Source: Phycisphaerae bacterium (GTDB lineage: Bacteria > Planctomycetota > Phycisphaerae > UBA1845). Taken from it: a stretch of 64,000 nt of DNA. The stretch lies in NCBI GenBank assembly GCA_029260015.1, contig JAJDEB010000043.1:1-64000 (forward strand). The letters run 5' to 3'. The position numbers and the translations under genes were made by a program. Under the pieces are notes generated by a model. It ran no database searches. It saw only the letters and a list, made by a program, of their open reading frames with translations, and was not told the origin of the DNA. Positions 35,355 through 41,992 of this stretch are shown here, piece by piece (within the stretch, counting starts at the first letter, position 1; each line of letters begins with the position of its first letter).

Positions 35355-36115
35355 TGATCGTCCTCCCAACTTTCGACTTCAAACTCAAACATGTCGTCTT
35401 CGAGGAGCGCCTCGACTTCATTGGCAAACGGATCTTCAACCAAATCCCAGTCGTCAGATTGGGCCAGCAATCGATTTCGGGGCACAAGCGGTTCGATGGT
35501 CACGTTGCGTTTATGCTCTTTTTGCCACGCGGTGTGGTCGCTGGCCGCAAATGACGTGTAGAAGTCGACGGCGACCGGAATATTCATGCTTCCACCGGGA
35601 CCGCTATTGAAGCGCAGCCGACAATAAGTTTGTCCACCGCGAGCCAGAATGAACATGATCGCCCAATCGCAATTTCCAAAGACGCGGGCGAAGGTCACTT
35701 CGTCGGTTGAGCTGGGATTTGGGCAATCACCGGGATGGGTGTGCAGCCAAATTCGCGCGAACTGCTCGGGCATTCGGTCTGCATCGACCTGATCTTCAAA
35801 GAACTCGGCGACCGCAACATCGTCGAACTTCACGCTGATGGCCGTGGTGCTCTGTTTGACGGTAACGAAGTCTTCTACAAGCAACAGGTCGTCCCTGGAA
35901 GTGATTCCAAACCCGCCGATTTCGCTGTCACCAGCATGACAAAGAAACTTGAGTTTGGCCCAAGCGAATGGATTAAACCGCAACGTTGGCGTTTCAAACG
36001 ACTGAAGAAAGGGTTTCCGTCGCTGTCGGTGTGTTGCGTGGGCTTGGGACGTGGATTCGTTCGCGCGGACTGCCGATTTGTTGGTTGATTGAATGGTCTT
36101 GGATTTCTTCTTCAT
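35342..36115 (-). CDS. JAMM/JAB (Mov34-like) deubiquitinase-type metalloprotease
   Basis: The 257-residue protein carries an intact JAMM+ zinc motif: Glu65 in GDSEIGGFG, then H125-T-H127-PGDCPNPS135-S-T-D138, exactly HxHx7SxxD. Such enzymes cleave isopeptide bonds or trim modifier precursors. A Lys/Ser/Thr-rich segment of about 45 residues precedes the domain and an acidic tail of about 35 residues follows. I chose the ATG at 36115 because GAGGAG lies 9 bases upstream; this makes the gene overlap the end of the E2-like gene by 122 bases in another frame, which is long but both frames look coding. The frame is open further upstream, antisense-like to no known domain. Confidence 0.9.
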   Translation of the reverse strand: MKKKSKTIQSTNKSAVRANESTSQAHATHRQRRKPFLQSFETPTLRFNPFAWAKLKFLCHAGDSEIGGFGITSRDDLLLVEDFVTVKQSTTAISVKFDDVAVAEFFEDQVDADRMPEQFARIWLHTHPGDCPNPSSTDEVTFARVFGNCDWAIMFILARGGQTYCRLRFNSGPGGSMNIPVAVDFYTSFAASDHTAWQKEHKRNVTIEPLVPRNRLLAQSDDWDLVEDPFANEVEALLEDDMFEFEVESWEDDQCRI

Positions 36116-37088
36116 CGTCTTCGATCTCCTCTTCGTTGACTTCCTCCAAACAGGACGGGCAAAGCTCTTCTTCCAGGCACAACGCGCATGCCGATTCACC
36201 ACAATGACTGCAGGATTGCAGACAACCGCAGCACACGCGTTCGTCGCACATCTCGCAACTCGCAAGACAACTGGCGCATGACGACTCATTGCAAACGACG
36301 CAGCCGCTATAGCACTCGTCACAGAAGTGTTGTTCACAGTGCTCACAGAAGTAAGAATTGTCATCGTGGGACACAGCGCCGCAGTCTTCGCAGGTGCGGC
36401 CATGCCAGATGTCGAGGGCACAATATGGCGATCCGGTGTTGTAGGTGCGGAGGACAGCCGCCGCGATTTGAAAGACATCGGCGAATCGACCTTGCCTTGC
36501 AGCAGTTTGAAGCGGTCCCGCTGCGTCACCGAGGCACACGCGTTCGTCGTTGACGTGCGGATGTACGATTAGCTCGTCGACCGCACACGGGTTTGGATCG
36601 AGCGCCACGACACGAAGCCAGGTCGATTCATCATTGGCGGCGATCGCGCCGAGATGAAGCTGCATCTCAAAGCGACCAAGTTCGATGTGGTCGAGTGTAA
36701 TAGGTTCGGTTTGGACACAGAGTGCGTTGGCGTCCCGGTCGAAGCGGACGTTTCCGAATTCCGCATTGATCTCCAGAATGTCGTCGTAAACATCTCGATA
36801 GGATGGGACTTTTGGAGGTTGAGTTCGCAGATCGACGACCAATCGCGAAGCGGCCTGTTCAAATCGTGTTGCACTTTGCAGAACTTCACGACGGGAATGC
36901 TCTTGGGCGGCTGACCAGCCTCTGTTCTGGGACATCCTGTAGCGTGCTGCTGCGCACTGGATTTCCGGTATCAGGTCGAGTAATTGAGGCAACGAATCGG
37001 GCCTCCCGAAGAAACGTGATCGGCGCTGAAGATTCTCGCAGACGCGGGAGGTGATTCGCGGAATCCGCGTGTTTCTATGTGTCGACAT
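35994..37088 (-). CDS. E2-like conjugating enzyme fused to a Cys-rich CxxC array
   Basis: The 364-residue protein has a ubiquitin-conjugating-like fold in its middle (about 95-230). The strand pattern ends in VHPHVNDERVCLGD, equivalent to the E2 signature HPN...G.ICL, so Cys185 is the predicted thioester cysteine and His176-Pro177-His178 the HPN counterpart. Residues 233-313 contain about 20 Cys arranged as CxxC pairs spaced 4 and 3 residues apart (CEHC....CDEC...CVVC....CASC...CEMC), a tandem zinc-binding module of RING/treble-clef character. An acidic stretch (VNEEEIEDDEEEIQ) follows. GGAGG lies 10 bases before the chosen ATG. The array could serve as a built-in E3 or substrate-binding part. 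Confidence 0.85.
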   Translation of the reverse strand: MSTHRNTRIPRITSRVCENLQRRSRFFGRPDSLPQLLDLIPEIQCAAARYRMSQNRGWSAAQEHSRREVLQSATRFEQAASRLVVDLRTQPPKVPSYRDVYDDILEINAEFGNVRFDRDANALCVQTEPITLDHIELGRFEMQLHLGAIAANDESTWLRVVALDPNPCAVDELIVHPHVNDERVCLGDAAGPLQTAARQGRFADVFQIAAAVLRTYNTGSPYCALDIWHGRTCEDCGAVSHDDNSYFCEHCEQHFCDECYSGCVVCNESSCASCLASCEMCDERVCCGCLQSCSHCGESACALCLEEELCPSCLEEVNEEEIEDDEEEIQDHSINQQIGSPRERIHVPSPRNTPTATETLSSVV

Positions 37089-37179
37089 GGACAAGTGTCC
37101 TCCAATAAGGAAGCCGGTGGCGCGACACGCGCGCCACCGGCATGGAGTATTGATCTTCCAAAGAACGTGAACATTTGAT

Positions 37180-37407
37180 TTACGAGACGATTGCACCTTC
37201 GATTTTCCTAGGCGTGATTGTCACACGGTCACCTTCCCGCAGAATCTGATCGCGAGACACCGGCTGGCGATTGACGCGAATCAGATAATCTTCCGGCCGA
37301 CCGTGCGGTAGTTTCTGGGCAAAGAATTTGGCGACCGGCATGTTGGATTCAATCTCGATGTGGTCGGCGAATCCGGCACCATCGTTGTTGATGAACAAAA
37401 TGCGCAT
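37180..37407 (-). CDS. Ubiquitin-like beta-grasp modifier, 75 aa
   Basis: The 75-residue protein fits a ThiS/ubiquitin-like beta-grasp: strand MRILFINND, strand DHIEIESN, helix MPVAKFFAQKL, strand DYLIRVNRQPV, then DQILREGDRVTITP. The DxxLxxGDxVxITP ending is typical of prokaryotic Ubl proteins. The C-terminus is KIEGAIVS: a single Gly71 followed by four residues, not a free di-glycine. AAAGGA precedes the ATG by 9 bases. It lies directly upstream of the E2-like gene, with JAMM and E1-like genes following, so it is the predicted modifier. Confidence 0.87.
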   Translation of the reverse strand: MRILFINNDGAGFADHIEIESNMPVAKFFAQKLPHGRPEDYLIRVNRQPVSRDQILREGDRVTITPRKIEGAIVS

Positions 37408-37487
37408 GTCAATGGTCCTTTCAGAGAGTGTGGTTTTCAGATTGAGATTTTGGATTGGTGTGCACTGCGGGTGTGTTGATTGTGTCG

Positions 37488-37649
37488 CTACAAACGTTCG
37501 TCACTGCGGCGATTGATCACCGTTGAATAATTTAGCTGCATTTTGCGCCGCACCCCGTGGCGGTCGGCAACTTCGTCGGCGAGTTTGGGATCGGAGCAGA
37601 ATAGTAAATGGTGTTCCTTGGGGATGATGTCATCAGAAGTCAGGATCAT
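37488..37649 (-). CDS. Small hypothetical protein, 53 aa, directly upstream of the Ubl gene
   Basis: The protein starts MILTSDDIIPKEHHLLFCSD and ends VINRRSDERL. GGAGAG lies 5 bases before the ATG. It has mixed charge, one Cys and no membrane segment. It is 80 bases upstream of the modifier on the same strand and lies in no competing frame. I do not recognise it. Confidence 0.7.
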   Translation of the reverse strand: MILTSDDIIPKEHHLLFCSDPKLADEVADRHGVRRKMQLNYSTVINRRSDERL

Positions 37650-37757
37650 GTTTCTCTCCTTTCAGGGTTTGCGCGCACCTTGGGCGCTTGTGTTGGTTGA
37701 GTTCTGGGTTTACGGTTGGGTTTTGGGAAAATTGAGGAGTACGACGGAAGGGCTGAA

Positions 37758-37958
37758 TTACTGATTCGAGTCGCTGTCGCCGGTTCCGACAAGAACCAGG
37801 AGCATTATGATCAACAGAATCGAGGTGACCGGTGCCACCCTGTACGTGATCAGCAGGCTTAACAAGCCTCCAGCAACCATCAGGAATTTTTCACCAGAAT
37901 TCAGGGGCGTTGGGAACGCCGCCGGCGAGATGGGTTGCGTCGTCGCGATGACGAACAT
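37758..37958 (-). CDS. Small membrane protein, up to 66 aa
   Basis: The C-terminal 40 residues hold one long or two short membrane segments (LMVAGGLLSLLITYRVAPV, SILLIIMLLVLVG) and an acidic end (GTGDSDSNQ). The start is uncertain: ATG 37958 overlaps the previous gene by 58 bases, and ATG 37880 gives 40 residues with no Shine-Dalgarno sequence. It could also be the C-terminal half of the 37901-38131 protein reached by a frameshift, since that protein ends in an amphipathic helix and Arg-rich tail at the overlap. Confidence 0.55.
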   Translation of the reverse strand: MFVIATTQPISPAAFPTPLNSGEKFLMVAGGLLSLLITYRVAPVTSILLIIMLLVLVGTGDSDSNQ

Positions 37959-38131
37959 TCACCGTTGTTCTTGTGGCGGTTGGACACAACAAGCCGCCAA
38001 GACGCCTGAAGCAATCCCCACATCGGCTTGACGACAAGTATACGCACCAGGGCCAGCCATTCATCAAAAGGATCATTAGGTGGCGATGGACCAGTTTGTG
38101 GCTTTGTTTTCTTGTAACGGCGCGAGTTCAT
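37901..38131 (-). CDS. Small basic hypothetical protein, 76 aa
   Basis: It starts MNSRRYKKTKPQTGPSPPND, has a hydrophobic/amphipathic stretch (LALVRILVVKPMWGLLQASW) and ends very Arg-rich. GGAGG lies 8 bases before the ATG. The good Shine-Dalgarno sequence and its place in the same-strand string suggest a real gene. The Arg-rich tail overlaps the next gene and may be an out-of-frame end of a longer membrane protein. Confidence 0.6.
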   Translation of the reverse strand: MNSRRYKKTKPQTGPSPPNDPFDEWLALVRILVVKPMWGLLQASWRLVVSNRHKNNGECSSSRRRNPSRRRRSQRP

Positions 38132-38217
38132 GAAAGGCCTCCATTCGAACGGGCGGATTGGTGCCACCAACAATTGATGGCATCGGATTCTAGTGATCGA
38201 GCGTTACAGGCAACGAC

Positions 38218-38379
38218 TCAGCGAATATCGCGTTTCCGCCGCAAATACGAGTCGATGTGGTGTTCTTTGCGAAATTGCCGACCGGGGCCATACGGCTGCT
38301 GGCGTTTGTGTTCGCGAACGCGTTGCTGCCTACTTGACGACTTGCACAACGAACCCAACAGTGATTGCATACTGCACAT
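38218..38379 (-). CDS. Small basic hypothetical protein, 53 aa
   Basis: It starts MCSMQSLLGSLCKSSSRQQR and continues with a Lys/Arg/His-rich region to the end (HIDSYLRRKRDIR). GGAGG lies 8 bases before the ATG. It is the first gene found in the minus-strand string that leads to the Ubl cassette. No family is recognised. Confidence 0.6.
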   Translation of the reverse strand: MCSMQSLLGSLCKSSSRQQRVREHKRQQPYGPGRQFRKEHHIDSYLRRKRDIR

Positions 38380-38581
38380 GGTAATGCCTCCATAAAGAAA
38401 AATAGAACGACCCGAAACGCCGCGCGTATCGTCATCGTTCGACAATGGATTTCAATTGGTTTTAAGAATCGAAATGCTCTTGGGTGTTGGAACCGCGATT
38501 CGATTTCGCGTTCCGAATGACATGATCGACAGGGCTCGCTTTGGGAATAAATATCACGTTTAGCACCGGCCACAATAGTGC

Positions 38582-38640
38582 CTGAATGCTAATCGCCCTT
38601 CACTATATTATAACACAAAAGGCCGTAAAATTAAGCTTGC
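38582..38640. repeat. Direct repeat of about 59 bp, copy 1
   Basis: CTGAATGCTAATCGCCCTTC followed by ACTATATTATA and GCCGTAAAAT recurs at 38870-38928 with about 12 differences. On the minus strand each contains TATAATATA, a possible -10 element; this copy lies about 200 bases upstream of the small-gene string leading to the Ubl cassette. Confidence 0.75.
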
Positions 38641-38711
38641 AGGCGGCGATCGTTTCTAATCACACGCATCGTGTGTAGGTGTTGTACTGCCAATGAGTGC
38701 GGTATCCGACG

Positions 38712-38873
38712 ATGAGAGTCGCTGATACTAAATCCGAAGTGAGCCGGAGACTCCGTAAACTGCGCGAGGGAACGGGGTGGTCGCAGGAAGAACTTGGCTT
38801 CCAATCAGGCATGCATCGCAATTGCACCGGTGGAATTGAACGCGGCGAGCTCATGGCATCACGAGCAATCTGA
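38712..38873 (+). pseudogene. Truncated XRE-family helix-turn-helix regulator
   Basis: The 53-codon frame reads RLRKLREGTGWSQEELGFQS, then GMHRNCTGGIERGE, the helix-turn-helix of an XRE/Cro-type repressor. After the recognition helix the family normally continues with NVSL.N..KIA; here it degenerates and stops exactly where the second 59-bp direct repeat begins (TGA inside CTGAATGC). It is either a broken gene or a minimal one; truncation by recombination at the repeat is the simplest reading. Confidence 0.7.
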
Positions 38874-38928
38874 ATGCTAATAACCCTCCATTATATTATA
38901 CGTCAAAACGCCGTAAAATGAACCTGCG
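38870..38928. repeat. Direct repeat of about 59 bp, copy 2
   Basis: CTGAATGCTAATAACCCTCC, then ATTATATTATA and GCCGTAAAAT, matches 38582-38640. It cuts off the XRE reading frame. Confidence 0.75.
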
Positions 38929-39760
38929 GACACCCATTGCGTGACAGACCAGGTGTGACTTGGATTCATTGCATCCTTGCGGAGCTGGTTACACACCCTT
39001 GCTACCGGTGACGTTCTTGAGGCCGCGCCTCAATTCGGGATAGCCGGCTTATCGGGTGGGCGGGAATCGCCTTTACTTTATGCACGTCTTGTCGACTTGT
39101 TTGAACTGCACGGTTGAATCGACATCGCTTTACACGTTGCGCTTTGCTCTGACGGTTTCGCAGCCCAAATCGGCCGATCGTCCGATGCCGGTGATCTTAA
39201 TGACGCTCTTCGGGTATCTCGTTCTCATCCTCTGACTGGTTCATCAAAATATTACAGATGTCGTCGAGCCGGTTGTCATTGCATACTGCAAACTGCGTAG
39301 TACTTGCGACGGGACCACAAGCAACTTTAGCGCTGTAATCCGCCTCCTCATCGCTGTCGATATCGCCGTCTTCGTCGATGTTTCCGCAGAAGCGACCCGA
39401 TCACCGCACGAAACTTTCCTGGACCGCCGAATTGTTCGGCATCAGCAGCCCTACCGAGACATGATGGTCCTCCACCAGGAGCTGCTTCGTTGGTCGGGCA
39501 ACTTAAGGTGAGCTCGACGAATTCCGATAAAGCGATGAGTCGATTGATGTCGCTGAAACTGCTAGGAACTGAATGTGGACGTTTTGTCGCGGCATCGATC
39601 CAGCGGCCCAGGATCGATAGCTGATCCCTGGGGCAACCCGTTGAATCGCAAGGTGTGACGGGCGTTCGATACACATCGCCAAGCCCAAGGCAGGGTGTTA
39701 CGGCACAGTTACTGCGTGGAGTTGACCGATTTCCAACGGCAGATTAGAGTTCAGTCACTA
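38929..39760. other. Mostly non-coding junction region
   Basis: About 830 bp between the Ubl element and the metal-resistance region. It contains only decayed sequence (see 39197-39674). The right end of the integrative element could lie here or beyond the window. Confidence 0.4.
39197..39674 (-). pseudogene. Possible remnant of a planctomycete dockerin-like exoprotein
   Basis: Read on the minus strand, 39400-39197 gives FCGNIDEDGDIDSDEEADYS ending in EERH and stop, an EF-hand-like D-x-D-x-D pattern. Another frame just upstream gives APGGGPSCLG. Both are typical of planctomycete type-I dockerin-like C-termini, but they are in different frames and a stop precedes the first. I infer a frameshifted relic. 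Confidence 0.35.
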
Positions 39761-40153
39761 ATGACCAAGATTCTGGCTATTTTTGTGGCTGTTGCGTCGT
39801 TTCTCGCCGTCCCGGCGATGTGCGTGGGCGGCATGATTTCGCACGCTTGTGAATGCGCTTCGGAAATCGCATGCCCGTGCGAAACAGACTGCGAGCATGA
39901 GCCCGACGGTGGGCATGACGGTGATTGTAGGCATGAAGGCGGATGCACCGATGATCCATGCAGCGTCCGCGTCGTGCTGACCCAACGCCAAGGTGACGAT
40001 GTCGGAACAGTTTCTCAGCCCATAATATCAACCATGATCATCCTCACCGCTGTCAGCCAGACTTCGACCCGGTTGGTACGAGCCGGCACGCACGAATGGG
40101 CCGGCGGTATAAAGCTACCGCTCCCACCCAGCGATCTTCCCCTCCTGATCTGA
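39761..40153 (+). CDS. Cys/His-rich secreted protein at head of metal-efflux locus A
   Basis: The 130-residue protein has a signal peptide (MTKILAIFVAVASFLAVPAM). A metal-ligand cluster follows, with Cys, His, Asp and Glu dense between residues 30 and 70 (HACECASEIACPCETDCEHE, HDGDCRHEGGC). The rest is low in Cys and ends PLPPSDLPLLI. A shorter relative with the same order and a similar end (YPIPDRPLLV) opens locus B at 51551. It is probably a periplasmic metal-binding protein for the efflux system; the role is inferred from composition and position. Confidence 0.75.
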   Translation: MTKILAIFVAVASFLAVPAMCVGGMISHACECASEIACPCETDCEHEPDGGHDGDCRHEGGCTDDPCSVRVVLTQRQGDDVGTVSQPIISTMIILTAVSQTSTRLVRAGTHEWAGGIKLPLPPSDLPLLI

Positions 40154-40279
40154 TTCCTCGTTCTGATTCCCACATTGGCTGTGGTAGGCCACGTCTGTGC
40201 GCTTTCTGCAGCATCTTCTGCGTGCGCCATCCGTACGATGTGCGCCGGACTTGCTGAAACCGATTGAGGGATTTTCTGC

Positions 40280-41809
40280 ATGCTTAAGAAAACCGGAAAG
40301 ATCGCGTGGTTGCTCGGGGCATTGGCTGTGGTCGGCGGCTGCGCTACCGTAAACCCCGAACATGACTATGCGCAAGTTGTACGACACATCACCCAGGCGA
40401 CGGGGCAGGAGAATATGTACCACCCCAAAGACGATGAGCTGGTCGCTGGACTGGTTGAAGAATTGCTGCAAAACGGGATAAGTGCCGACGACGCGGTGCA
40501 GATCTCATTGCTTAACAACCCATCGCTTCAGGCTGCATTCATGGATGTTGGGATGGCCCGCGCGGACGCTATCCAAGCCGGGTTGTATACAAATCCATTT
40601 CTGAACGTCGCAGGGCTGCTCCCTGACAGCGGCGGCTTGGCAAATATTCAAGCCAGTGTCGCCCAAAACATCGCAGAGCTATGGCAAATCCCCGTTCGCA
40701 AGCTCAGGGCTGAGCGCTCTCTGGATGCGACGATTGTTAATCTCGCCAGGACGGCAGCAGTCCTCGCCGCAGACGCCAAAGTCACGTACTACATAGCCGT
40801 TGGCTCAGATGAACGCTTGCGGATCGCACAGGGCAATCTTGAGATTGCGACGAACCTTCTCAATCTGACGTTGACGCGTCAAACGGCAGGAGCAGCCAAC
40901 GAATTAGACGTCAACTTGTCTCGTAGCATCGCGTTGGATTCGGAGATTGAGGTGGAGCAGGCGCGGTTAGTGGCCGCCGGTTCTCGCCGGGAATTGGCCA
41001 CCATGCTGGGCCTCACCGGTAATGCTGATGTCTTGGTACTGACAGATTCCTTGCCAACCGAATCTCCCGAGACCCTAGACTCCGAGTCGTTTATTCAACT
41101 GGCCAAGACTTGGCGCCTGGACATTCAAACGGCGCAACAAACTGTTGCCGCCGCCCAAGCGAACCTTGAGTACGAACAGCGATTGGTCATTCCGCAAGTG
41201 CAAGTTGGTCTTTCTCTGGAACGATCGGAGCGCACTCGCCAGGGCGGTCGAGACATCCTTGCCGACACGGCGCGGACGTCGATTGCCAATGGCCGCCTGA
41301 CGGCGCCGGACATACAGCCCAGGTCTCAAAGGCTTAGTGCAAAAGGTCAGGACTTCATCATCGGTCCGAGCCTCGGCATTACGCTTCCCATCTTTGATCA
41401 GAACCAGGCACAGATCGCCAAGGCCCAGTTGGCCCTTCAGCAGGCGAGCAAGGCGCGGGACGGACTCGACCGCGCGGTTACTCAGGAAGTACGCAGCTCC
41501 GTCGATCGTGCGATGACCGCGTGGCGCGTGATGCGAATGTACCGCGATAAATCGATTCCTTTGGCGCAACGTAATCTCGATCTTTCCCAAGAGGCCTATC
41601 GGGCGGGCCGCGCATCCTTTTTATCTGTGCTGGAGGCACAACGATTCTTTCTCGACACCCGGCGGGGGTATGTCGAAGCATCGCAATCAGCGGCCACGAT
41701 GATACCGGAACTCGAACGAACGGTCGGGCTACCGTTTGACAGATTCTTATCAGAAATCGACGAGCCTACGAGGCCGAACCAGCCCGCCGAGGAGGTAACC
41801 AAACCATGA
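40280..41809 (+). CDS. TolC/CzcC-type outer-membrane efflux lipoprotein
   Basis: The 509-residue protein has a lipoprotein signal (IAWLLGALAVVGG then Cys), followed by two OEP repeats rich in long helices: SLLNNPSLQAAFMDVGMARA for the first and ALQQASKARDGLDRAVTQEV ... SQEAYRAGRASFLSVLEAQR for the second. This is the outer-membrane channel of a tripartite RND efflux system. Its last codons overlap the next ATG (CCATGA). It is the only outer-membrane factor in the window, so it may serve several of the three pumps. Confidence 0.9.
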   Translation: MLKKTGKIAWLLGALAVVGGCATVNPEHDYAQVVRHITQATGQENMYHPKDDELVAGLVEELLQNGISADDAVQISLLNNPSLQAAFMDVGMARADAIQAGLYTNPFLNVAGLLPDSGGLANIQASVAQNIAELWQIPVRKLRAERSLDATIVNLARTAAVLAADAKVTYYIAVGSDERLRIAQGNLEIATNLLNLTLTRQTAGAANELDVNLSRSIALDSEIEVEQARLVAAGSRRELATMLGLTGNADVLVLTDSLPTESPETLDSESFIQLAKTWRLDIQTAQQTVAAAQANLEYEQRLVIPQVQVGLSLERSERTRQGGRDILADTARTSIANGRLTAPDIQPRSQRLSAKGQDFIIGPSLGITLPIFDQNQAQIAKAQLALQQASKARDGLDRAVTQEVRSSVDRAMTAWRVMRMYRDKSIPLAQRNLDLSQEAYRAGRASFLSVLEAQRFFLDTRRGYVEASQSAATMIPELERTVGLPFDRFLSEIDEPTRPNQPAEEVTKP

Positions 41810-41961
41810 CGAACAAACAAAACCGTACCTGCTTCGCGGCAATGACCCTGGCCGCCGCGTCCGTGACGCTCTTGGGAGGCTGTACACATGACACTTCCGA
41901 GAGCCTGGAGATGTTTCTAACAGATCTGCTGCGCAGCGCAATGGCGGCGTTTCTACTGTAG
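41806..41961 (+). CDS. Mini-lipoprotein, 51 aa
   Basis: The protein starts MTNKQNRTCFAAMTLAAASV and has the lipobox VTLLGGC; the mature part is only about 25 residues (THDTSESLEMFLTDLLRSAM...). GGAGG precedes the ATG, which overlaps the stop of the TolC-type gene. Its place between the outer-membrane factor and adaptor suggests an assembly or sealing role; this is inference. Confidence 0.75.
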   Translation: MTNKQNRTCFAAMTLAAASVTLLGGCTHDTSESLEMFLTDLLRSAMAAFLL

Positions 41962-41992
41962 CACGGCTAGGCATGCGACGGAGGACAATCTT

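Noticed and set aside
34692..37407. Reading the cassette as a PRTRC system (ParB-related, ThiF-related cassette)
   Set aside because: The E1, JAMM and Ubl parts would fit, but no ParB-like gene or other PRTRC protein is present and an E2-like protein with a CxxC array is not one of its parts.
34692..37407. Reading the ThiF- and Ubl-like genes as thiamine or molybdopterin sulfur carriers
   Set aside because: Neighbouring E2-like and JAMM genes and the absence of thi or moa genes favour conjugation; the modifier also lacks a terminal GG.
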